This document shows positions 48,952 through 61,500 of a stretch of DNA of 64,000 bases, one piece after another (within the stretch, counting starts at the first letter, position 1; each line of letters starts with the position of its first letter). The translations under genes were made by a program, and so were the position numbers. A model generated the notes under the pieces. That model worked only from the letters and a program-made list of their open reading frames with translations. It was not told where the DNA came from and did not search any database. The stretch lies in contig NW_020312755.1 in the NCBI RefSeq assembly GCF_002999335.1, forward strand, positions 62,001-126,000, in the 5' to 3' direction. This DNA is from Cyclospora cayetanensis (Eukaryota; Apicomplexa; Conoidasida; Eucoccidiorida; Eimeriidae).

Positions 48952-51900
48952 CTATCTCTGGGCACCTAAAAAGAAAGAGTTTTCTGCGTTCCACCAAGGG
49001 GAGGGAATCCCGGTCTCCTTCTCGTACATTTTCCATAACTGAACAGGCACAAACCACTCAAAGGCTTCATTTTCAGAATTCTGTGTTTTGATGTTCATGA
49101 AACCGGATTTGCCTTATTTGGCCGGGATTCGCACTGCGTTGCTACCGGTTTGACTACTTTGCTGCGTGCAATAATCAACAGGCTCAGAGCCATACCATTC
49201 TGCACTAACGAAGTTCCACTTAGTTTTATGGCTGTCAGACTAGTTAGACTATAATAAGCTCCATTTTAAATGAGTGCAAACACACACATGCATTTCCGCC
49301 AGAAGCAGATACCCTGCATCGCCAAAAATATCTAAAACAACACTGTATGCCTCACTTCGAACCAATAGGCCACAAACTGAAAGGGATGGAAGGGGTCCAA
49401 CCGCCGCTTGGCCTCGGCCCAAACTCGATTGGTTTCCTTGTGAGTAAAACCGTGTATTTCTTTCATGTGCCTGCAAAGTGAGAACCACCATAAGTATACC
49501 AAATGCACATCTGTAAGGCTCCACATGGCTTCTTTTACTCAGTAAGCTACATTCTTTGTTCGTTGTTATTGGCGTCGTGCTTTGACCATGAAATGCAATT
49601 TGCTTTTTCGAAGAGAAAATTTATTCAACGAACGAATTTCTTTCATTGATGCATTAAACAAGTCAGCATACACCCAGCATTGGACTGTGAAACAGAAATC
49701 CACGTACATTTCACATAATGCAGAGATGCACAAGCGAACAACACCTAGTGCACGATTCCGATCAGCTCAAGGAGAAGTTCTCACTTTTTATACTAAGTAA
49801 ACAACTAGTTTGAAAACAACAAACAAAAAGTTTCCTGAACTAATGAAACATATGCATCCCTGAGTATGCCCATCCTACGTACCTTGCAGTTTCTGAATCA
49901 AAGGCATATACATCGAAAAACCCCAAAAGCTGCATCATGTTTTCAGCAGCAAACTTCCCAAAGCCAAATATTGAAAGAAGCTTCTTTAGGATTTCATCCC
50001 GGTGCGCAAAAGTACTCAAAGATAAAACTCTCTTATCCGGCTCCCCATCGTCTGTTTGCTTTTCCTGCTGTAATGCTCTTTTCTTCTTCGGTTGTTGCTC
50101 TTCTAATATACCGGGTTTTAGAGGGCGAGGATCGCACAGTGCTATTAGGCTCAAATTTTCTCCAGGCGTCCTTGGAATGCTGTTTTCTAGAGATTCAAAA
50201 AAAGAGAGATCTAGACTGCCATCTATGATGCAAGCAGCTAATCTGAAAACAAAGAAATGCAGTCACAAGAGGATATATATACCACCGTAATTATAATTGC
50301 ATGGTTCATCACTGCAACGTAACCTTTCTGCAGCACACTGTTTCCAAGCTTAGGAAAGGCGCTGGGCGGCGCACCTCCTAACTCTCTCCCCTCTGTATCC
50401 CAAGGAACAAAGCCGCTGCAGTTCTTCCGAAGAAAAGCCAATGATATCCCAAGGAGAAGGAAAGGAGCCTTTTACAGAACTTGCCTGCAAGCAAATAGTC
50501 AAAAGGGTAGATTCAACTGAAAGACAGAAGGATAAGTTTTCAGTCGCTCAATCTACAGCAGATCAGTGAAAAATCCAGCCTATGGCGTCCCACAAATGCT
50601 CCTTTCGCCTCAGCTTCCACGTCAAATACCGATGAATGGCAGAACACTATGGACAGAGGACTAGTTGTAGGGAATGCTTCATGCGCAAAACTGTCATATA
50701 GAGGGCAACTACAGTTGGACGTATTCGCATGAAGGCTCAGCATTAAATTTAGAGATAAAGACAAACAGGATGCAATTCGAAAGTTGAGCACAGGAATAAT
50801 GATTTAAATGGCTCATAATAAGTTGAAAACTGGACCGAATCGGACAACAAAAGACCACAACGAATATAGAAAGTAGAGAATTGCAAGCTCACCAAGGTAC
50901 ACAAGAGTCGGTTCATTTTCAGGCTCTGCTTCCAGCGAACGTTGCAAATGGTTATTGTCTTCACCTACATGCAAACGAACGGCAAGGCTGACAAAAAGGT
51001 GAAGCGATACCAAAACTAGAGGGGACGGCAGAAAGTAGCGTTACCGATACACGAAACCTTGAAGAAAGAGGGGAAAACGCATGAGTAGGCAAGTGCGCTT
51101 TCTCATCTAATTGTGGAAGAGTGGCTTTTGAAACTTGCACTTTAAAAGGCAGAGCAGCCACCGCGCGCTGGCGGAAAGCAAACGCTGCTGATCAGCACGA
51201 CCAGAAGGACGCCAAATCCGAAACCAGTTCACCCACATAAATAGCAGTTGATAGCGCATTAAGAGGAAAAGCTAGAACGCAGAAGAGGCGAAAATGCAAT
51301 TGTGTTTTCTCACCATGTCCTCCCATATGGTGGGGCTTCTAAAAAGATGGCCGAATTTCCTTTCCTTCGCTGCAGGATGCATTGCCCAAAAGGCCTCTAT
51401 GGAACAGCCGCGAAATGCAGTTGCGTCCAGGCGGCACATGCGCTTGATCTGAGAAAACTCCCGGAAAGTTGACTATGGGGAGGATGGTGGTGATCTTCAT
51501 CAAAGTTACTCGAGCAGAACGGGAGTGCGGGCACTGCTTCCTCTCTTCTGTGCTTTCGTGTCTATTTCTGTCTAGCTGATGAATGAAATTCTCAGGAAGG
51601 TACATTGAAGGGAAACTGGGGGTGAAGAAAGGCTGCAGGGCCGACATGACGTGCAAGAATCGCTGGGACAGGCTTCTTAAAACAAGGAGCAACTAAGCAA
51701 AGAATGCCGCACAGAGAAAATCTCGCGAATAAGGGCGCCGTGGGGTATGTACAAGCAACAGAGCCAGTTGCACGAGCACCTGCCAAACTGCGCTCTCCGT
51801 ATTCGGCTTCTGCTAGATAGCATTTGAGGTCTCACCTGTCCAAGAATGTCACTTTCCTCCGCCTCGCCGGAAGGCAGTTCTCCTTCTAGACATATCCTAA

Positions 51901-52931
51901 GAGGAAAGCAAAAGGGGGAAATGCGCAAGTGCGCTCGTCCTTGAATTCAAGACCGGCCGCTCCGTACAGCGGATGCGCGCGTCAGGAGTTGCCACGACGA
52001 GCGTCCAATTTGCTTATTAAAAAAGGGAAAGGCCCCTTTATGTGATGTTACCAGAGAGATCCCGGCTCTTTGCAGGTAATTTCTGCAATGCAGCACTTCT
52101 CGGACCGCTCTCCGTAGCGCAGAGGACGGTGCAAGGTCCCGTGTACCGCTGCAAGCGTCTGCCGAGTCTTCTTTGATTGGCTTCCTTTAGAGCTTCTTGG
52201 AGCAGAGGCAAAGACGCATGATTCGACAGACACGGGCGGGGGGACAGGAGGAGGCGTCCACTGATTTGCATTGCATAGCAAAGCCACACAGCACAAGCCT
52301 TGACACCCGCAAACACCCTACACGCCTGGAGCTTTTTGGACGGCGTGTTGCATGGGGAGGCCTCGTGAGGCTGTTCGCGACAGAGGCTACAGAGCTGAAG
52401 GGGGCTCAGAGAACAAGCGTGGGTTTTTTCGCCGCAGCACGGGGGGAGGTGCAACTGTTAGCCGTGCAGGGTGCGATCTGTGAGGCGTCTGCCTCCTCCG
52501 CTTGCCTTGTTGGGCATCATGCAGAAAAAGCCGTAGCTGCATATTGCCATGGAAAAGTCGAACTCTTGAGGCACTGGCAGAATGTATGTGCGCCTTTCGG
52601 AGGAAGACGATGAGGCAACAAAAGGGGCCTCCGTCGAGCCCTCGGCTGTGGAGGGCTTCGCAGGCGATTGCTGCTTGAGGGAAGCTAAGCCTCGCACATC
52701 GCGTTCGGTGTCAGAAATACAGAGGACGTTTGAGGCAGCGTTACTGCCCGTTCCTGCTTCTTCTGATGGCCTTCGGCTCCGGCGCTTCGCCGTGGCGAGT
52801 CTTCCTGTAGGCACCGCAGGTGTAGCGGGCATTGCTTTGATATCCGAGAGACAAGCGCGCATTTTGCTGATCCTCTCGGAAGTTCTTCTGCAAATGGAGC
52901 TCAATGGGCTCCGTTTCCTCGGGGTCTTCAT
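48952..52931 (-). CDS. HhH-GPD base-excision DNA glycosylase, plant-type (9 exons, 490 aa)
   Basis: Likely flips and excises a damaged base in nuclear DNA; the substrate is unknown. Exons: 52506-52931, 52052-52158, 51836-51896, 51314-51448, 50893-50964, 50375-50484, 49883-50242, 49356-49470, 48952-49038; phases agree. The first 115 residues are basic and Ser-rich, probably nuclear targeting. The body follows the plant HhH-GPD family block by block: PVPQEFDFSMAICSYGFF, LHRPLRY, GHLFRSPTIWEDM, KTITICNVRW, GSFPSPWDI, CSLGYRGERVRR, the helix-hairpin-helix FGFGKFAAENMMQLLGF, then the catalytic Asp in YAFDSETARH, and PFQFVAYWFELWKMYE. No hairpin Lys of the OGG1 kind is evident, so it is probably monofunctional. 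A linker near residues 330-370 is Lys/Glu-rich. The first intron is GC-AG. It is divergent from TTI1. Confidence 0.88.
52159..52505 (-). other. GC-AG intron in the DNA glycosylase gene
   Basis: The donor reads AAG|GCAAGC, the usual form of a GC donor, and the acceptor reads CGGCAG. No GT donor in that exon restores the frame, while this choice joins MMPNK to TLAAVHGTLHRPLRY, the expected family order. Confidence 0.6.
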
Positions 52932-53552
52932 GGTCCCTGCAGCTTCCCCGCGTCAAGGAGGATCGGCACATTCACGAACTTGCATGCCTCTTCTTGTTGG
53001 GAGTGAACCTTCCCGGAAATCATGTATATATATGTTGCCGCTTGAGTCGAGGCTCTCAAGAACTCAGTCGTAGAAAGCAGATGCACCCGCCAAATAGAGG
53101 AAAGCTTTCACCAGCGTATCGCGTGGCACTGATTCCAGGGGCTGCTGCGGCTGAGCTGCAGCAAAAAACCCGTCAGTGCTTCGTGCGCACGCTGCAACAC
53201 GCACCAGGCCTTCCTTGAAAACATGAAAGAACAGTGTCTTTCAGACGAGAAGAAGAAGCCGCCAAAACTCTAGACGATCTCCCAGCGCCATAGAGCTGTC
53301 TGATCATGGGGCCCTCGGAGCGCGGATCCTGATCGGAGAGGGGGCCCCCTGGACGGGGGCCCCCTCTCCGATCAGGATCCGCCCCCCGAATTCGGCCAAA
53401 ACCCCCAACGGGGCCGTAAAACCGCTTTTTTTTCTCTAGACTCTTGACTTCAAGGTGCCTTTCTGTTATTTTGGGTGGATTCTCAATTTTCGGGAGCCGA
53501 GTGGCGTTGTTGCGGGCAGCAAAGCGAACCCGAAGGGAAGCTGCGCGGACGA
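52932..53552. promoter_or_regulatory. Divergent promoter region of the glycosylase and TTI1 genes
   Basis: Only about 620 bases separate the two start codons, so both promoters and 5' UTRs must fit here. It contains the long inverted repeat at 53322-53382. Plus frames that cross it (52582-53073, 52904-53218) are antisense to the glycosylase exon and show no domain. Confidence 0.5.
53322..53382. repeat. 28-bp perfect inverted repeat with 5-nt loop
   Basis: Left arm 53322-53349 and right arm 53355-53382 are exact reverse complements; the loop is TGGAC (53350-53354). Each arm contains GGATCC, TGATCGGAGAG and a G5C5 block. Either strand could fold into a very stable hairpin. Confidence 0.95.
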
Positions 53553-56500
53553 ATGCGGGGTCCTCTTGAGCCGGCCGATGATCTGCACGGCTTGCCGAAA
53601 GCAGAGAGGCGTCATGTGCGGCTGCTTCTGACGATTGAGGCGCTTTCGGAAGCCCACGAGCTCGCGAAGAGGGAACTTGAACGGCTGCCTCCCTCCACGG
53701 AGGAGAGCCCCCCGGTGGCGCCGGCCGGAGGAGCACCTCCGGCCGAGCCAGCGCGCAACACTGGACTAGCGGCTTTTGCCGAAAGGGCCTCTGCAGCGCT
53801 CCTCCACGCAGAGAAGTTCGCCGCGGATATCCGCACACTCATCGATGAACGGCGCCATACGAGGCTTCAGGGGATTCCCCACCCTTCGCCTCCCGGGGCC
53901 TTCCCCCCGGCGCAGCAGCCACTCCGGGCTCTTGGGGGCCCCCAGGAGGCCCTTCACGTCTTCGCTGCCTCCGCATTCGCGAGTCTCTACGAGGCTGCGG
54001 AAAAGCTGATCGAGCTCATTTGCCCAGCGGACGCCGTTGCCGCCGAGGGGCCCCCGGAGGCCCCTCGAACCACCGGAGCTCCCCGTTCGGGGGGCCCCCC
54101 TGCATGCAACAAGCTTCGAGGCGGCGCGGCCTTCTCGTGTGTCGTCAGCCACGCCATGCCGCTCCTGGAGAGCCTTCTGGGGGCCCTCACGGCGCTGCTG
54201 ATTAGCCTCAGAGACGAGTTGCTTCCTGAGAACCTGCCGCCGAAGCGCTCGGAGACGCAGCGTCAGCAGCAGCTGCAACTGCAACGGGAGCAGCAGCAAA
54301 CGGTGCTGCTGCGAAGTAAGCAGCCTGAGCTCCAGCCAAAAGAAAGCCCGTTGGCGCGCGGCTGGTTTTTTAGCTGCATCTTTGGCCAGTGCATGCACTT
54401 GGGGCCTCGTGCGTTGGATTGCTGCATGCGCCTGGCGCCTCCAGAAGCCGCCTCTTTCTCGGGCTTGGCGCTCGCAGCGTTGCAGCTGCTTGCAGCGGCA
54501 AATGCTGCTGCGTGGCCTCTGCAGCTCGAGTCGCACAGGCTGCGCCTGCTGGCGGGGGAGGCTCCTCGCAGCGCAGCTCTAGGAGCAGCAGCGGCTGCCG
54601 TCGATACACCGAACGGAGGCGTCTTTCGCCGCTGCTTCGCAGCTGCAGTCCCCATGAGTGGGAGCCTCCCAAGCGGTGCAGTCTGCGGGATTGCTAGCCA
54701 CGAGCTTCTGGTGCTGCTACAGCGCCTCTGCAGCAGCCACACCTCCAGCAGCAGCACGGCCAGACATGCGGAGCTCGTGCTGTGGGCCCTGCGGTGTCTG
54801 TACGGCATCGCGAGCTGCTTCTGCTTCGTTTCTTCCGAGACCTCTCCGGAGGACGCTGCCGCAGCTCGCGATGGCGCTCTTCGACTCTACCCGCTAATTG
54901 CTGCTTCCTTGGTGGGCTTCCTCACGAGCAGCGCTGCAGGAGCCAAGAGGCCCCTCCCACTCAAAGCGGCAAGCGCCGCTGCTCTAGCTCTCAGGCAGTG
55001 GATAAGAGCTGCTCTGGGGCCCCTTCTGCCTCAGGGAGACGCCGCAGGAAGTCTGCAGAGGAGACAGGGGAAAGCTGGCGGCTCATTGGCAGAAGGCGGA
55101 GCTTCAGAGAGACTGAAGCCGCTCCTGCGTCTGCTCAAGAGACAGGAGCACTTTTCGGGGGGGGGGGAAGAGGGGGGAAGGGCCCCTGCAGGCACAAGCG
55201 GAAAGCTTTCAAGCCCAAGGGGAGGAGCGACGCAACGGACGCCAACACACAGAAAAAGCGAAGACGGGGAGGCATCTTCTGTGGAGGAAGAAGAGGCGGA
55301 GTCTGAGCCTGAGGAGGTTACGCCACACACGGCTCTCCAGATGCTCACAGCTCCAGTGGCCCTCTCAACTCGCTGGAAAGCAGAAGAAGAAACGGCGTCT
55401 CGAATACAGGTGCTCACACGCAAACACGCGCGAGTTTCCTAACCCTCTCGAAGCAATGCAGTCCAACAGAGGCCTGCATGTTGCGTCTGTGTGTGTCTGT
55501 GTGTCTATGTGTGTGTGTCTATGTCTGTGTGTCTGTGTGTCTATGTGTGTGTGTCTGTGTGTGTATGTGTGTGTGTGTGTGTCTATGTGTGTGTGTGTGT
55601 GTGTCTGTGTGTGTCTGTGTGTCTATGTGTGTGTGTGTGTGTGTGTCTGTGTATGTGTGTCTGTGTGTCTATGTGTGTGTGTGTCTGTGTGTTTCTGTGT
55701 GTGTGTGTGTCTGTGTATGTATGTATATACACGTATATATGTACACGTATATATGTACACGTATGTATGTACACGTATGTATGTACACGTATGTATGTAC
55801 ACGTATGTATGTACACGTATGTATGTACACGTGTGTTTACGTATGTATATACACGTATATATACGTGCACGTATATATGTGGTCTTTGGAAAGCGACTGC
55901 TTCACGCGATGGCTAAGGTGTTGCTTTGTTTGCGCATACAAGAAGGCCCTTGCGCGTGGTGGCATCTGAGGGGCCCTGTGTGCTGTTTTTTTTCCCTTGA
56001 ATTAGAAGGCATGCAGGCGTCTGTGCGCTGCGCATTCTTTATTCGTGCACTCGCTGCGCTAAGCCCCTCCACGAGCCTCCCCACTGTAGACGCCAGTCCC
56101 TTGCTGCTGCCGCGCCTGCGCCTTTTGTCGCTGCAGCTTCTGCTGCAGCACTCCGTCACTCTGACAGGCAGCTGGAGCACGCGACTTTGCCGCCTGCTGC
56201 TCGCCGTTGAGTGGCTACAGTGCTGCTGCTGCAGCGGCAGTCGGGGATCCTCAGAAAGAATGCCACGAGGCTCCGCCGAAACATCCAAAAGACTTCCTAC
56301 GAAGTCTTGCAGGGGGGGCGGTAGCGCCCTAAGCGGCGCTTCTCGCGTGGCTGCAGCCGTGCTGGTGGAGAGTCTCGACGACGAAGATCCTCGCATTCGC
56401 GCTGCTGCGGAGCGCTGGCTGTCGTTGCCTGCTGCTGCCTCCACTGCTGCAGCAGCAACAGCAGACCTCTCGGGAGGCTTTTCCGAGGTGCTGGAGGCGG

Positions 56501-58559
56501 CTGCTGCTCATCTGGACGCAGTGCTGAGGCAGCCCACTGTTGAGGGGGGCCCCGTCGACTGGGGGCCCCGAGAGGAGCTGCGAGGGGTCTTGGTGGGGGC
56601 CCTCGGGCTCTCGCCGGGGGGCCCCTGGGGGCCCCCCGTGGCGCCTTGGCGGGCGCTGGAACTGCTGGGGGATGAAACCATCAACGGCTCCCTGCTGCAA
56701 GCAGCAGCGGCTGCAGCGGAATGCAGCTGCTGCCTCGCGTGCACCAGCAGTGGCGAGGCGGAACTGGCGAGGGCGAAGCTGCTTGGAGCCTTGCGAGCTG
56801 TACGAGGACGGGCAGTGCTGTGCTACGCGCTCCTCCTCGTCGAGCAGCAACCACCTCCGCAGCGCTTCTCGGAGGACGCCTCTACACCTAGGCCGTGCTC
56901 TTCTAGTGGCAGCAGCAGCAGCGAGAATCGCAGCAGCGGCAGTTGCAGCGGCAGTCGCCGAACGCCGTTCGACGCAGCGACGGGCTTGCTGCGGATCAGC
57001 ACAGCCTTAGATCTGCATGCAGTGGCTGCCGCTCTCTGCCGACTCTGCCGCATTCGTCCAGCCAGCAGCTGCGCCGGCGCTTTCCGCAGAGACGGGGACG
57101 GAGGGCGACCCGCCGCTTTGCTGCTTTCAGCTGAGAGAGGCGCTGCAGAGGCTGCACTGCAGTTGGACCCCATAGTCGCCGCTCTGTATCCGCCTCCCGA
57201 GAGAGCTTTTTTGCGGGCCCCTCCTGGGGAAGGAGCTTTCAAGGCGGCACCAGCAGACACGGTCGCCGCTCTGCAGGGAGCCGCCGCCGAGTCTGCGGAG
57301 GGTGGAAGTGCGTATCTTCTTGGCGAAGAGGGCAGCGCTTGCGCATATTGCCTGGCGGCAGCTGTTGGCTGTTCTTCCGTTGCATCCAGCATTCTGCTGA
57401 CTGTGCGCCTAGCGGTGCGGTGTCTGCCCCCGCTGTCTCGCGGGCACCTGCTCCTGCAGCTGCTGGAGACTGCCAAGGCGCTCGCCAGGAAGGCTTTTCG
57501 TGTGCCTCCAAGGAAGACTTCCAGCGCCCCCTCCCAGCTGCTGGCAGCTCTGCGAGGCTGCGAGGTCTTGGTAGTGGCTGCAGAAAGCCTCTCCCTGTGT
57601 CTAGACGAGGTGAAGAGTCGCCCGCGCGAGGCAGCGGCAGCCTCCGAACAGTGGAAGCTCGACGCGGCGCTCTCGCTCCTTCTGGAAATACAGGAGCAGC
57701 AGAAACAGGAGCAGCAGAAACAGGAGCAGCAGCAAACGCAGCAGCAGCAGCAGCAACGGAAGCAGGCAGAGGAAGAGCAACAAGCTGACGAGGAAGGGGA
57801 TTCCCAGGCTGCTCCGCAGCAAGAGCTATCTCCCACCGAAAGAGTTCGTGCGTGCCCCTGTTTCTACTGCTCCCCAGACACCGGCGGTGCGTCTGCAGCA
57901 GTGTCTTCTGCACCTTCCGCAGCAGCGGCAGACGTCGAGAGAGCGGGAGTTCAATTTCTGGTGCTGGTGTGGGGGTGTGTGGCGCGAGCCATGGAGGCTC
58001 TGGGGGCCCTCAGGGGCCCCCACGCGCTTGCTCCCCACCTGCCGAGCGCCTTAATTCCTCTTTTTGAGGCTTTGGGAAGCTCCCAAGAGTCTCTCGCCGC
58101 AGCTGCACGCCGAGCGTTGCAGGCCCTTCACGACGCAGCGGGCAGCTGCCCCTTTCGGCAGCAGCAGCAACAACGACGCCAAGAGCAGCAAGCCGAAGCC
58201 GTGGAGATCTCCACAGAGGCGTCTGGAGGGAAAGCGCAAACGACGTGCAGCGACTGCCGAGCTGTGCAGGAGGCGGAGGAAGTCGCGGCTGCCGCGGAGA
58301 GCGCCTGGGGGAGCACCCCGCGAACCCTTCGAAGGTGTACGGACGGTTCAAAGTGCCTTCTGCAGACGGAGGGAAGTCTCTTGCTGGACGAACTGGCTTG
58401 TCGCGTGCACCGGCTCTCCAGCGCGTGGGAGGCTTCTTCTCCGGCCGACGCGGAGGGGCCTCATGTGGTTTCTCTTCTCTCCGCCGTCATTGCGTTGGCA
58501 TCGCCTTCCCTCATGGGGCCCCTGGGTGCTCTCCTGACCACGCTGCTGCAGCAGCAGCT

Positions 58560-58591
<32 letters not shown>

Positions 58592-61500
58592 TGCAGCAGC
58601 AGCTGCAGCTCGCCTGGGGCCCCCTTGACGCCGGCTGCGAGGGGGCCCCCGAGCCGAAGCCAAGCGCTGCAGCCATGCCCCTCTGGCTGCTCAGGCTTCT
58701 CTCCGTGTTTGCTTTCTTCTTATCCAACAGAGTCGTGACTTCTCGGAGGGCCTCTTATGCCGCCTCTTGGGGGGGCCTGTACCGCTGCATGCGGTGCTGC
58801 TGTCGTTCGAGTGCTGGAAGTGCCGCTCCGACCCCTCCGTCCCTCCCCCGCCAGCGGATTTGTCGCCGCTCTCCTTGGGCGACTGCCGTGACGTCTGGTT
58901 CCCGCGGCAGCGAGGCTCTCCGCTTTTCCTCGGAAAGCGGCATTCCGGAGAGCCTCGTCTTGTTGCGGAGGGCAGCGCTGCTCGGATGCGACGAGGACGG
59001 GAAGGCGCTGGACGGTTCAGACGCCGCAGCGGACTCTCCGGGAAGAGACGCCTCCGACGCGGGGGGGGCGAGAGAGACTGCCTCTCTGGAGGCGGGGGAG
59101 AGGCTGCGACGAGGCCTCTTTGGAGACTTGCGCATGCAGGCGACGCATGTGTTGCTGCACGTTCGACTCCATTTACGAGACAGCAGGCCCTTAGCCGCGG
59201 CGTACGCGCATCTTGCGGCTTTGAGATGCCTCGTGGTGCTGTCAACGCGGGAGCGAGAGCTCCTTCCCAGGGTTCACGAAGTAAGTTTCGCGTTGAAAGA
59301 GAGAGTCGCAGAGGCGGATTCGCCCCTCAAGGTATTCCAGAATCGGCGGGCGGGAGGTGCTGTCTTTGCCTGCTCTTTGGACGCTTGGAAGGCTCTTGGA
59401 AGCCGTAACCAAGCCTCGACTGATGTGCGGGGAGAAGAGGGGCCTTGATGGAGAGGTCTCCTTCTTCCTCAAAACGCGTGCTTCCCAATCTGCTGTCACT
59501 CGCCGCTCGCTACACTGCGGCTCCGCCTTGCGAGAGTAGGTTCCCACCGCGGAGCTGCTCCCATTGCACCGCCTTGTCGCACTCCCCAGCTGCGTTCTCC
59601 TGCGTTTTTGCAGATCTGGCCCTTGTTGCTGCCCTCCCTCAAGGCTGAAACTCCCCTGAGAGTCTTCGTACTGGCGCTTGGTGAGTGGGCAAGCCTCCCT
59701 CCGAGAAAGAGACGCTCCTGTCGATAGAAAAGGGCCGCATGCGCCTTAGCGGAGGCGCCTTCACGGGCTTCCCGAGCTGCTTTCTAGGCGTCTCCGCTTC
59801 ACCCCTCCAAGGCTCTGTGCATTGCCTTGCAACGAACGGCTCACACTGAGGGCTTCTCGCAGCGTCTGCATGGACGTTGTCGCGCACTCCACGATCGTTC
59901 CCCCTCTTCACACAGTGCCGTTCTTTTTCCGCATGCATCTCCGCGCCAGAGTAACGGGCATTTTCACTTCGAAGCGCAGGCCTTACTCATCTAGCGCCTC
60001 CCTTCTTGGATTGAAAAGCCGCTGCGAGGGCGTTTCTCCACGTGCCTCGTTTCTCAATGGCAGTGCATTCAGCCTCCCGCAAAAGGTGTCTAGGCTTCTG
60101 TGTCCTCTTATGAGACGTCAAAAAACAAATCCCCCTTCTTCTCTTTTTTTGTTTTTCTTCAGGCATCCTCAAGCTCCTAACGGCCACAGCAGCGCATTTC
60201 ATAAGAGACAGGTGAGAGGAATTTCCCCCTTCCACCCCGTCCCTTCCCTCCGCCAAGCCGTTCTTTCCCCTTCTTGGTCGTTGCCTTGTGACTTCTTCAC
60301 CATCCTTCCCTCCCACCCTTCGCGCCGTTCTACAAGGCAGCAACTCTCTGCAGATAAATAGAAACCCTTGGAGCGCCAAGCAAAGTCTGCGTGGATGCTT
60401 TTTCGCGCAAGACTGCTGCTGCCCACCGATCCCAGGCAGCATTAAAGAAAAAGATTCCCCTTCTAGGTGCAAGGAGGGAAGCGTGGAGGCAGGCATGCAT
60501 GCACGCGCTTGCTCTGTTGCTTTGTCACTTGGCTCCCCTTCATAAAGCACTTCTGAGAGAGAGCTGAGTAAGTCCGCTGCGTGTTTTCGCGCTGCCTCCC
60601 GATTTCCAGGTTCGCAAGAGATGCAGCCGCTGCCCTGCCTACAAGACTCTGCCAGCTGCGGCTGGCGTCTGCAGCAGAGAATGCAAGACGCAGCGAGGCA
60701 TACAAGTGAGTGGCTGAGGTCTCTCACGCACCACAGCAGTTGCCTCTCGTGTTTCGCCTTTCTGCAACGGAGCGCCTTCCCTTGTTGCGGCTTCAACGAT
60801 GCACGATGCACACCCCTTATTGAGTTTCACGGCGCTTCGCCTCAGATGCGTCTCTGCCTCTGCCTCGCCGCCATCTGTGCACTCTCAAGCTTTGTCCACC
60901 TACTTTTGATTCGCCCACCTTCGCCAAGCCTCGGCTTGCTTGCTGGGTGCCTCTTCCTTCAGACAGCACGTCCACGGCTTGCGGCTTGCTTGCGCACAGG
61001 ACTGAATTCGCAATCGCATCGGCTCTCGCATTCTGCGGAAGTGTGCGTCCGGAGCTCTTTGAAAAACTCGGATCTCTCGAGGCTGCCCTTATGTGCTGTT
61101 TGAGGTGTCTGTGCCGAGCGACACCGCACGCCGTGGTGGAGAGTGCAACAGCGGCTCTTGTCGCCCTTCACAGAGTCCATCCAGCACGGGTGCGCGAGCC
61201 TTTTGACTCCTCCTTGTCTCTCTTGGCAGGGCAGAACTGCGCATGCGGGATGGCGAGGCTGCAGCTCTTGTTGTTGTTGTCATGTTTCGCTTCTCCCTTT
61301 TCGTCTCTTTGCTCGCTTGCCTGCGTGTTTCTTGAGCGCCGATGTATCGGGGAGCGAAGTGCTGCAGGGGATGGCGAAAGGGGAGGGGGCCTGCGAGGGA
61401 AGGGGAGGGAAGGCTTCTAACTGGGAAGTGGCTCTTTCTCTTGTGCGATTCTGTCGGGGGGAAATTTTTTCGATGGAGCTGTTGCTTCTGAGGCTGTCTG

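Noticed and set aside
52582..53218. Two plus-strand frames of over 100 codons upstream of TTI1
   Set aside because: They are antisense to the glycosylase first exon and promoter and show no domain or splice sites.
55456..56016. An open frame coding long Cys/Val-rich repeats that would extend TTI1 exon 2 upstream
   Set aside because: It is a translation of the GT microsatellite inside an intron; a GTGCTC donor at 55410 and an in-phase CAG acceptor at 56014-56016 explain the join.
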